From contig SHXZ01000008.1 in assembly GCA_009693045.1 (NCBI GenBank), forward strand, positions 1 through 64,000: a DNA stretch of 64,000 nt, in the 5' to 3' direction. The notes below the pieces were generated by a model. It saw nothing but the letters and a program-made list of their open reading frames with translations, searched no databases and was not told the DNA's origin. This stretch comes from Dehalococcoidia bacterium. GTDB lineage: Bacteria; Chloroflexota; Dehalococcoidia; Lucifugimonadales; SHYT01. The number at the start of each line of letters is the position of its first letter. The first letter of the stretch is position 1. This document shows, in pieces, positions 9,030-17,235 of the stretch. The translations under genes and the position numbers were made by a program.

Positions 9030-9127
9030 GCATCATAGATGGAACGCCGGCTTGACGCTCCATGGCGTCCATTTGATAATGGTCCCGTGGTCGCCGGCTG
9101 CGGCATCCCACAGGAGGATTGGTCCAC

Positions 9128-9475
9128 ATGTCCCGTCGCGAGCTGCTGAAGGGCAGCACGGAAACGCTGCTCCTCTCGCTGGTGGCCCGCGAGCCGATGT
9201 ACGGCTACCAGCTCGTGAAACAGATGGAGCTGCGCAGCAGCGGCTACTTTCGCTTTAAGGAAGGGACGCTCTACCCCGCGCTCCACCGCCTTGAGTCCGA
9301 CGGCCTCATCACCGGAGCGTGGCGTCCAGCGCCGAACGGCCAGCTCAGGCGCTATTACCACATCACCGATGCTGGTCTCCGCAAGCTCAGCTCGCTGCAG
9401 ACTGAGCGGCGACAGTTCGCCCAGGCGGTGGAGTTGGTCGTCAAAGCCCAGCCTACGCAGCTGGAACGCACATGA
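9128..9475 (+). CDS. PadR family transcriptional regulator
   Basis: TLLLSLVAREPMYGYQLVKQME ... FRFKEGTLYPALHRLESDGLI ... RRYYHITDAG. Confidence 0.92.
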   Translation: MSRRELLKGSTETLLLSLVAREPMYGYQLVKQMELRSSGYFRFKEGTLYPALHRLESDGLITGAWRPAPNGQLRRYYHITDAGLRKLSSLQTERRQFAQAVELVVKAQPTQLERT

Positions 9476-10431
9476 TGGCGACGGCAATCCAAAGGTACCT
9501 CGGAGAGCTTGGCAGGCGGCTTCGGCTTGACCCGAAGGAGCGGCTGGAAGTCTTGCGCGAGCTCCAGGCCCACCTGGAAGACAAGGCGCAGGAGTTGCAG
9601 CAGCGCGGCTTGTCGCCTGAGTCGGCTTGGCGGCTCGCCGCGCAGGAGCTCGGCAGCCCAGCCAAAGTGGGCGACGAGTTGTACGCCGCCCATCACCGCA
9701 CCTCGCTGGCAGAGGCCTGCCTCGCGGCGCTGCCCCACGTTCTCTTCGGCGTGCTGTTCGCCCTCCACTTGTGGAACGCGATCGGCGTTATCGCCGTCTT
9801 CCTCATGCTCGCAACCGTAACGACGGTGCTGGTCTGGCGCAAGGGCCCGCCGTCCTGGGTCTATCCCTGGCTTGGCTACTGCCTGGTGGCCCCGGCCGCG
9901 GTCTGGTTGTTCGCTTTCTCCGAGGTGTCGTACGCGACGCTCGAGCTCTTCTTGCGCGGCACTCCAGGCATACCCGTGCTGCTCTACGTTCTAGGCTCCG
10001 TTTACGTCCTGCTCGCCATCCGCCTGGCGTGGCGCCTGCTCGTGCGGGTTGTCCGGCGCGACTGGCTCTTTGCCAGCCTCATGGTCTTCCCCTTCCCCGT
10101 GCTGGTCTCGTGGCTGGTGTACTTGAACAACAATGGCGGCGTCCTCTCATACGACAGGCAACAGCTTCTCTTCGTTGACGGCGCAACGGCGCTGGTGTTC
10201 CTGCTGCTGGCCGGGACGACCGCCGTCGTGTACCGCGTTGGCTCGCGCGTGGTCAAGGTAACGACCCTTGCGTTCGCCATGCCGGTGATTGCGCTCTTGG
10301 CCGGACTCACCCACCTTGGCAGCCTGTGGAGCGGCGGCGCGTTCCTGCTCCTGCTGCTGAGCGTCGCCGGCCTGGCCCTGCCGGCGTACCTTGAAGGCCA
10401 GGTCGCGCGCGGCAATCGCACGGCGGCATAG
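9472..10431 (+). CDS. Integral membrane protein with an N-terminal HAAS/permease-prefix-like region
   Basis: RYLGELGRRLRLDPKERLEVLRELQAHLEDKAQELQQRGLSPESAWRLAAQELGSP followed by multiple TM helices; overlaps the padR stop. Confidence 0.75.
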   Translation: MMATAIQRYLGELGRRLRLDPKERLEVLRELQAHLEDKAQELQQRGLSPESAWRLAAQELGSPAKVGDELYAAHHRTSLAEACLAALPHVLFGVLFALHLWNAIGVIAVFLMLATVTTVLVWRKGPPSWVYPWLGYCLVAPAAVWLFAFSEVSYATLELFLRGTPGIPVLLYVLGSVYVLLAIRLAWRLLVRVVRRDWLFASLMVFPFPVLVSWLVYLNNNGGVLSYDRQQLLFVDGATALVFLLLAGTTAVVYRVGSRVVKVTTLAFAMPVIALLAGLTHLGSLWSGGAFLLLLLSVAGLALPAYLEGQVARGNRTAA

Positions 10432-10459
10432 CCGTGACGCTTAGCCCTTCCTTTTAGAC

Positions 10460-11344
10460 GTGGCAAACGCCGTTCCGCAAGCGCCCGTGGCTGTGGTTGT
10501 GGACAGCACCGCCTCCCTTCCCGCCGGCCTTGCTTCGCAACATCGCATCGTCGTCGTGCCCATGAGGCTGAGCTTCGACGGCGAGCCGCTCAGGGACGGC
10601 GTGGACATCCAGCCCGACGAGTTCTACCGCCGCCTCGCCTCCAGCAACACACTGCCCAAGACGGCCAGCCCGAGCCCAGGCGACTTCGTCGCCGCGTTTG
10701 AGGCGGCGGCATCCCGCGGCGCCCGCGCCATCCTCTGCCTGACCCTTGCGAAGGAGCTGAGCAGCACCTACGAAGCGGCCCGCCTGGGCGAGAGCCAGGC
10801 GCGCGAGAGGCTGCCCAGCGTGGCCATAGAGGTCGTGGACACGCGCACCGCGGGTGGCGCGGAAGGGCTGGTGGCCCTCGCCGCCGCGCGCGCCGCGGCA
10901 CGAGCGTCCACCCTCGGCGACGTTGCCTCGGTCGCGGCGCGGGTCATCGCCCAGGCGCAGTTCATCGGCGTGCTGGACACGCTCTACTACATCTGGAAGG
11001 GCGGCCGCATCCCCAGGGCGGCGCTCTGGGCGACGAGCATCCTCCAGATCAAGCCCATACTGGAGATCCGCGATGGCAAGGTGCCCATCGTGGAGCGGCC
11101 GCGCACCCGCAAGAGGGCGCTTGAGCGCCTGGTTACGATTGTGGCGGAGCGGTCAGTCGGAAAGCCCCTCCGGATGATCGTGCTCCACGGCAACGCGCCA
11201 CAGGAGGCCGACGTGCTGCTGGCCCGCCTGCGCGGGGCCGTCCGGTGCGAAGAAGCATTCATCGCGCCCTTCACGCCGGTCATCGGAGCGCACACCGGGC
11301 CTGGCCTGCTCGGCGTGGCGTTCCACCCGGCGGAGGCGGGGTAG
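10460..11344 (+). CDS. DegV family protein
   Basis: VAVVVDSTASLPAGLASQHRIVVVPMRLSFDGE.L.DGVDI..DEFYRRL ... LPKTASPSPGDF ... GVLDTLYYIWKGGRI. Confidence 0.92.
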   Translation: MANAVPQAPVAVVVDSTASLPAGLASQHRIVVVPMRLSFDGEPLRDGVDIQPDEFYRRLASSNTLPKTASPSPGDFVAAFEAAASRGARAILCLTLAKELSSTYEAARLGESQARERLPSVAIEVVDTRTAGGAEGLVALAAARAAARASTLGDVASVAARVIAQAQFIGVLDTLYYIWKGGRIPRAALWATSILQIKPILEIRDGKVPIVERPRTRKRALERLVTIVAERSVGKPLRMIVLHGNAPQEADVLLARLRGAVRCEEAFIAPFTPVIGAHTGPGLLGVAFHPAEAG

Positions 11345-11459
11345 TCGACTCAGGTGTGCTCTTAAGCCGAACGTAGTGTTCTGCCGCGGGCCAACATGGC
11401 GGTTGATGCGGCGTGACGCCCCTAGCCCGTCGGCAGCAACACGGGGTTAGGTTTCATGA

Positions 11460-11678
11460 CTGGCGCTTAGCGGGATCGTCGTCACTCTGCTAGGAAAGAC
11501 AGCAAACATCATTCCAAAACGTGCTGCTCGGGACTTCAACCTAGGCCTATTAGACATCGCGGCCGCGGTGTGCCACGTCAAGAAGGCTGCCTGCTCCGAA
11601 TGTCCTTTGGCAGGGATTTGTGCCTACGTCCAGTGCAACTTAGAACCCAATGGACTGACCAGGAGGCGCTATGGCTAA
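11460..11678 (+). pseudogene. C-terminal fragment of an EndoIII/MutY-type (HhH-GPD) DNA glycosylase carrying a [4Fe-4S] loop
   Basis: Frame reads LALSGIVVTLLGKTANIIPKRAARDFNLGLLDIAAAVCHVKKAACSECPLAGICAYVQC...; spacing is exactly C-x6-C-x2-C-x5-C. TAA at 11676 overlaps the ATG of the HNH gene at 11671. Confidence 0.6.
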
Positions 11679-12624
11679 CCTTGCCGAGGTTCTCGAAAAA
11701 CTCCCTATTCAGCACCAGAACGCTCTGCGCTGGTTTCACGCCCATGTAGGCACAGACCAGGCTTGGCCAACTCCGCTCGTCGATGGAACTCTGCTTGCGA
11801 GCAAGGCGAAAGGCATCTATAAACCTCAGTGGAGTAAATATGCCCTCAGCGTTAGGCAGAGCCTCAATGGACCATATCCCGACAAGAACCCCGAGACCTT
11901 GCCAGACGGGAGTTGGGCATATTCGTATTTCCAGGAGAATTCAGACCCGTCAAAGCGGGACTCCCAGTATACAAACCGAGGACTTGTTGAATGCTTGCAA
12001 GACCGCGTTCCTGTTGGGGTGTTGCGACAGGTCAGCGAAACCCCAAAGGTTCTCTATCGGGTACTAGGGCTGGCCCTAGTGGCTGGGTGGGAGGATGGAT
12101 ACTTCTTCCCCGAGGGAATTTCACCTAGCGGGGAGATACATGGCCTCAGTTCGCAGTCAGGGGCCGACGCGCTGATGTCGCACCAAGAACAATTGGCGTC
12201 AAGCCTAGGCGCTTTTGAGCCTGACAGCATCGTAGAGGGACGTGAACGCGTTCTTGCCTCCATTGTGAGGAGGCGCGGGCAACCTGAGTTCCGCCTAGGG
12301 CTGCTCAGCGCTTACCGAGGGCGATGCGCGATTACAGGATGCGACGCGGTCGAAGTGTTGGAAGCAGCCCACATCGTGTCATACAAAGGTCCGGAGACCA
12401 ATCATCCGGCCAATGGGTTATTGCTCCGGGCAGACATCCACACGCTGTTCGATCTCGGCCACATCGCGATCGATTCGGGAACAATGACAGTCGTTGTTTC
12501 CTCAAATCTGGAATCTACGTCCTATGCCGATCTCAAGGGCAAGCCACTCCGGTTACCTAAGGACGAGCGCCTACATCCAAGCAAAGCAGCCTTTGATCGG
12601 CATCGGGCTCGAGTTGGCTTATGA
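11671..12624 (+). CDS. HNH endonuclease, restriction-like
   Basis: C-terminal HNH: RGRCAITGCDAVEVLEAAHIVSYKGPETNHPANGLLLRADIHTLFDLGHIAID; distinct ~190-aa N-terminal domain. Confidence 0.85.
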   Translation: MANLAEVLEKLPIQHQNALRWFHAHVGTDQAWPTPLVDGTLLASKAKGIYKPQWSKYALSVRQSLNGPYPDKNPETLPDGSWAYSYFQENSDPSKRDSQYTNRGLVECLQDRVPVGVLRQVSETPKVLYRVLGLALVAGWEDGYFFPEGISPSGEIHGLSSQSGADALMSHQEQLASSLGAFEPDSIVEGRERVLASIVRRRGQPEFRLGLLSAYRGRCAITGCDAVEVLEAAHIVSYKGPETNHPANGLLLRADIHTLFDLGHIAIDSGTMTVVVSSNLESTSYADLKGKPLRLPKDERLHPSKAAFDRHRARVGL

Positions 12625-12773
12625 ATTCAACCGGAAGCCTCTGGGCTGTACCGTGAGTCTACCGCTAGGCCAGCGGCAACCTGGAAACAGGCGGCGCCTT
12701 CCGGCTCATCCAGGTTGAGCGTCCTTGTGTGGGGCCCAAAAATGCACCGTTCTGGAGAACCTGCGTGGCTTGA

Positions 12774-13334
12774 TTGTCACCTCGCTGGTCACGCAGCGAC
12801 GAGCATTCGCCCCCTGTGTTCCTCGTACACATTGACTCTCCTCGAACCCCCCGTCCAGAGCATAAAAGGGTGGAACGGGTGCTCCAACGCTACGGCGGCG
12901 CGTACCACCTCATGCGGCCCAAGACGCGGAACTCCCGCCGGACCGTCTCCCTGCCCGCCGCCGTCGCCGTGGCACTCAAAGAGCACCGCGTCCGGCAGCT
13001 ACAGGAACGGCTGCAAGCGGGCCCACTTTGGGACAACGAGACTTGGGGCGGCTTGGTGTTTGCCACCGAGACGGGCGGGCCGCTGTCCGGCTTCTCCGTC
13101 ACGAGACGTTTCTACAAGCTCCTGCGGGTTGCTGGCCTACCACCGATGCGTTACCACGATTTGCGCCACGGTGCGGCGTCCATCATGGCCGCGTTGGGAG
13201 TATCGCCCAGGACAGCGATGGAGACGCTAGGGCACTCGCAGATCAGCACGACGATGAACATCTATACCCACGTCACGCCGGAACACCAGCGGGAAGCAAT
13301 GGACAAGGTAGGCGCTGCCCTTTTCGGCCAGTAG
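12774..13334 (+). pseudogene. Tyrosine recombinase/integrase, C-terminal catalytic part only
   Basis: PKTRNSRRTVSLP ... MRYHDLRHGAASIMAALGVSPRTAMETLGHSQISTTMNIYTHV; no N-terminal core-binding domain upstream. Confidence 0.75.
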
Positions 13335-13510
13335 GTGGCAGGGTAGCCCTCAAACTGGTGTAAAACTGGTGTAACACGGTGGTGAGCGCAGAACGGAAAA
13401 GAGCCACAGAGCGCATACCGACGCCAGCCATCCAGCGTAGCCCAGTGGTAGAACTGCACCAATCATAGGTGATGCGGTGAGATGGCGCCATCACGAGGAC
13501 GAGACGGTGA

Positions 13511-14131
13511 ATGCGCATGCCACTTGAACGAGACCCCCATCTTCTTCGGGACATGATGCCGCTGCTCCCTCTTGCGGTCCCTCGTCCCGCGCTCGTGGTC
13601 CTCGTCGGGCTGCCGGGCACGGGGAAGTCGTACTTCGCGGCGCAGCTTGCCGCGCTGTTTCCGCTGGCCGTCGTGGAATCGGACGTCATGCGGAAGGCGC
13701 TCTTCCCGCGCCCGAATTACACGCGGAAGGAGAGCGCACGCGTGTTCGCCGCCATCCACGCCCTGCTGCGTGAGTTGCTCGACCATCGCGTTCCCACGTT
13801 GCTGGACGCCACCAACCTCGTGGAGGCAAATCGGCGGGTCTTGTACCGCATCGCCGAGGAGGCGGACGCCAGCCTCGTGCTGGTGCTCCTCACCGCGCCG
13901 GAGAGCGTGGTGCGCAAGCGGCTGGGAGCGCGGTCCTCCTCCGGCAGCGCCGGGACGAGCTCGGACGCGGACTGGAGGGTCTACGAACGCCTCCGCCGCG
14001 AAGACGAGCCCATCCAGCGGCAGCATTTTGTGGTGGACTCGTCCGGCGACATCCAGCCCGCACTCGCCAGCATAGCGCGGGTCTTGGAACAATACACACA
14101 GCCCGGCAACGCCTCCGGCCCACGGGAATAG
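13511..14131 (+). CDS. AAA family ATPase / predicted kinase (P-loop)
   Basis: ALVVLVGLPGTGKSYFAAQLA ... VVESDVMRKALF ... LLDATNLVEANRRVLYRIAEE. Confidence 0.82.
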   Translation: MRMPLERDPHLLRDMMPLLPLAVPRPALVVLVGLPGTGKSYFAAQLAALFPLAVVESDVMRKALFPRPNYTRKESARVFAAIHALLRELLDHRVPTLLDATNLVEANRRVLYRIAEEADASLVLVLLTAPESVVRKRLGARSSSGSAGTSSDADWRVYERLRREDEPIQRQHFVVDSSGDIQPALASIARVLEQYTQPGNASGPRE

Positions 14132-14211
14132 CCTTCCGCAATCCGAGAGGGTACACTTGCGTAGCGTCAGCCGTGCCTTAGCGCGCCGCAACCTCGCAGG
14201 AGGGGAGTGTC

Positions 14212-15714
14212 ATGGACATCCGGGTGCTTCATGGCGACATCACGCAGCAGGACGTTGGCGCCATCGTTGTGAACCTCTTTGAGGGCGTCACGCAGCCGCG
14301 CGGCGCCACCGGCGCCGTGGACTCGGCACTCAAGGGAGCCATCTCTGGCCTCATCGCCGACGGAGAGATCAAGGGCAAGCGCGGCGAGGCGACGGTCATC
14401 CACACGCTGGGCATGATGCGCCCGAAGCGCGTGGTGGTCGTCGGCCTCGGCAAGCAGGACTCGTTCAACATGAACGCGGTGCGAGAGGTGAGCGGCGACG
14501 TCGCGCGCACGCTCAAACGCCTTGGGGTTGAGCGCGCCGCGACCATTGTTCACGGCGCGGGCATCGGCGGCGTGGACGCCGAGCAGGTGGCCCAGGCTCT
14601 CGCCGAGGGCGCGCTCCTAGGCGCGTACGAGTTCAACCGGCACAAGAGCAAGGGGGCCGACGGCAAGGGCGTGCAGGAGATGGTCATCGTTGAGAGCGAT
14701 TCCGCCAAGCTCCTTGCGCTGGAGCGTGGCGTGGCAACCGGCAAGACCGTCGCCGACGCCGTCTTGCTCTGCCGCGACCTGGCGAACGAGCCCGCCAACC
14801 ACATGACGCCCACGATCCTCGCGGAGCAGGCGCGCCAGATCGCCCGCGAGCAGAACCTGGAGGTCACGATCCTGGACCGGCCCCAGTGCGAGGAGCTTGG
14901 CATGGGGAGCTTCCTGAGCGTCGCCCAGGGGAGCGCGCAGCCGCCCAAGTTCATCGTGCTTAGGTACTGGGGCGACCGAGGGAACCCGGAAAACAGCCTC
15001 GCCCTCGTCGGCAAGGGCATCACGTTTGACAGCGGCGGCACGTCGCTCAAACCCGCCGACGGCATGCAGTCCATGAAGGGCGACATGGCGGGCGGCGCGT
15101 CCGTCCTGTGCGCCGTTAAAGCCGTGGCCCGGCTTGGCTGCAAAGTCAACGTCACCGCCATCGTGCCCGCCACGGAGAACATGCCCGGCGGCAGCGCCAC
15201 CAAGCCTGGCGACGTGGTGCGCGCCATGAATGGCAAGAGCATTGAGATACTCAACACGGATGCCGAGGGACGCCTGGTGCTGGCGGACGGCATCTGCTAC
15301 GCCAAGCACCTGGGCCTCAAGCGCGTGGTGGACGTGGCGACCCTGACTGGCGCTATCGGCCAGGCGCTAGGCAGCGTGCGCATGGGCATATTCGGCAACG
15401 ACCAGGCGCTCATTGACCGGCTCATCGCCGTGGGCGACGAGGCGGGCGAGTTCATGTGGCAGTTGCCGCTGGACGAAGCGTACAAGGAGCAGGTCCGCAG
15501 CGAGGTCGCCGACATCAAGAACACCGGCAGCCGAGGCGCGGGGGCCATCACCGCGGCGCTCTTCATGGAGTTCTTCGCCGACGGGGTGCAGTGGGCGCAT
15601 CTAGACACCGCCGCTGTCTCGCGCACGGACCAGGTGCGCGGCCACACCGTGAAAGGCGCAACCGGCGTGCCCGTCCGGACGCTCGTGAGGCTCTGCCAGC
15701 GCATGGCGTCGTAG
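14212..15714 (+). CDS. pepA: Leucyl aminopeptidase (M17)
   Basis: LVGKGITFDSGGTSLKPADGMQSMKGDMAGGA ... NTDAEGRLVLADGICYA. Confidence 0.95.
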   Translation: MDIRVLHGDITQQDVGAIVVNLFEGVTQPRGATGAVDSALKGAISGLIADGEIKGKRGEATVIHTLGMMRPKRVVVVGLGKQDSFNMNAVREVSGDVARTLKRLGVERAATIVHGAGIGGVDAEQVAQALAEGALLGAYEFNRHKSKGADGKGVQEMVIVESDSAKLLALERGVATGKTVADAVLLCRDLANEPANHMTPTILAEQARQIAREQNLEVTILDRPQCEELGMGSFLSVAQGSAQPPKFIVLRYWGDRGNPENSLALVGKGITFDSGGTSLKPADGMQSMKGDMAGGASVLCAVKAVARLGCKVNVTAIVPATENMPGGSATKPGDVVRAMNGKSIEILNTDAEGRLVLADGICYAKHLGLKRVVDVATLTGAIGQALGSVRMGIFGNDQALIDRLIAVGDEAGEFMWQLPLDEAYKEQVRSEVADIKNTGSRGAGAITAALFMEFFADGVQWAHLDTAAVSRTDQVRGHTVKGATGVPVRTLVRLCQRMAS

Positions 15715-15859
15715 CCGCTCTTCGAGCTTCTTTGTACGACGTTCGGAATTGATGAGACTGTCAAACTTGTGGAATCACATTGGCTCGCTACCTATCAGGG
15801 CTTGACCGTGCTAGAATGAAGACCCCCCAAGCTTGATAATCCTTCCAAGGATTGGCATT

Positions 15860-16189
15860 ATGTCAAATAATCAGTTCCCTTTTGTCACGACCCACGGCCG
15901 GGTGCTCGCCTTCCTGGCCAAGCACCCGCGCGGCACCACTCGGGAGATCGCCGAGGCCGTGGGCGTCACCGACAGGACCGCGTACGCCGTCATCCGTGAC
16001 CTGGCAAAAGAAGGGTACATCACCAGCAAACGCGTAGGACGACAGAACATCTACCGACTGAAGACCAGGGCCTTCATCGCCGAAGACCCGGAGCGCGACA
16101 CCACGGTGAACGACCTGGCCCGCGTGCTGCGGTACGGCAAACCGCGGGACGAGGCCACTGCCAGCCGGGAGAAGGTCGCCGTCACGTAA
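15860..16189 (+). CDS. Winged-helix transcriptional regulator
   Basis: HGRVLAFLAKHPRGTTREIAEAVGVTDRTAYAVIRDLAKEGYITSKRVGRQNIYRLK. Confidence 0.8.
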   Translation: MSNNQFPFVTTHGRVLAFLAKHPRGTTREIAEAVGVTDRTAYAVIRDLAKEGYITSKRVGRQNIYRLKTRAFIAEDPERDTTVNDLARVLRYGKPRDEATASREKVAVT

Positions 16190-16197
16190 TCCGCCTC

Positions 16198-17232
16198 TTA
16201 CCCCGCCTTCGCGTCCGCCTCAGCAACGCGCTTTTTTGCCAGAGGGTGTGCGCTTTCATACGCCTGCCGCGCCTTGGATTGCGTGACGTGCGTGTATATC
16301 TCGGTGGTGGCGGGGCTGCTGTGCCCCAGAAGCTCTTGGACCACGCGCAGGTCGGCGCCACCGTCCAGGAGATGTGTCGCGAAGGTGTGACGCAGCGTGT
16401 GCGGGTGCACGCCGCCGCCCAGGGCCACCTTCGCCGCGCTGCTCCGGACCAGCTTCTGGACGCTCCTTGCCGTAAGACGACCGCCTCGCGTGTTGAGGAA
16501 CAGCCCTTCTTCCGGTGATGCTGGCTCCAATCCCGGCCTGCCGTCCTTCAGGTACGCCTCCAACGCGCGCCGGGCCTGGAGTCCAAAGGGCACGACGCGC
16601 TCCTTTGACCCCTTCCCCAGAACGCGGACGCGGTCGTCCTGCCACTCCACGTCCCGGAGCCCCAGCCCGACGATCTCGCTGACGCGCAGGCCCGATGCGT
16701 ACAGAAGCTCAAGGATGGCGCGGTCGCGCAGGCCGGCGGGTTCGACCGAGGTCACGGACCCGATGAGAGACTCGGTGGCGGCGATGTCCAGGAACTTGGG
16801 AAGGCGGCTCTCACGCTTAAGCGTTCCGAGTCGAAGGGTAGGATCGACGCCAACCAGCCCGCTCCTGGCGAGGAGCTTGAACAGCACGCGCAGCCCCACT
16901 ACACGGCGCACAACGCTCTTAGGGGCGTAGTCACTGCCGCCGCGTCGCACCCCCACAGGCGCTTTCGCGTTCGTGAGGAGCCAGTGGAGATACGACCGGA
17001 GCAGCTCGCGGTCCACGGTGCGGAGGTCGGCGATGCGCTTGTCATCCAGAAAACGCCAAAACGTGCCCAGGTCGCTGAGGTAGTTACGGACCGTGTACAG
17101 GGCCAGGCCGCGTCGCGCCTCAAGGTGGGTGCGAAACTGGTCGTAAATCGGGCGCGCCCAATGGCCTTCCCCGGGGTCGCCGGGCAACGCGTGCTTCTCT
17201 GGGGGCTCACGCTTTAAAGACGACTTTGCCAT
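16198..17232 (-). CDS. xerC: Tyrosine recombinase XerC/XerD
   Basis: Full N-terminal core-binding and catalytic domains: ASGLRVSEIVGLGLRDV ... VRVLGKGSKERVVPFG ... HPHTLRHTFATHLLDGGADLRVVQELLGHSSPATTEIYTHV. Confidence 0.9.
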   Translation of the reverse strand: MAKSSLKREPPEKHALPGDPGEGHWARPIYDQFRTHLEARRGLALYTVRNYLSDLGTFWRFLDDKRIADLRTVDRELLRSYLHWLLTNAKAPVGVRRGGSDYAPKSVVRRVVGLRVLFKLLARSGLVGVDPTLRLGTLKRESRLPKFLDIAATESLIGSVTSVEPAGLRDRAILELLYASGLRVSEIVGLGLRDVEWQDDRVRVLGKGSKERVVPFGLQARRALEAYLKDGRPGLEPASPEEGLFLNTRGGRLTARSVQKLVRSSAAKVALGGGVHPHTLRHTFATHLLDGGADLRVVQELLGHSSPATTEIYTHVTQSKARQAYESAHPLAKKRVAEADAKAG

Positions 17233-17235
17233 CGA

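Noticed and set aside
9953-10250. Short ORFs on the opposite strand of the 9472-10431 membrane protein gene
   Set aside because: No start/RBS support, and the plus-strand frame has a consistent TM pattern and overlaps the upstream gene stop.
13428-13500. tRNA-like sequence GCGTAGCCCAGTGGTAGAACTGCACC next to the integrase fragment
   Set aside because: Only a D-arm-like stretch is present; no anticodon stem, T-arm or acceptor pairing could be built.
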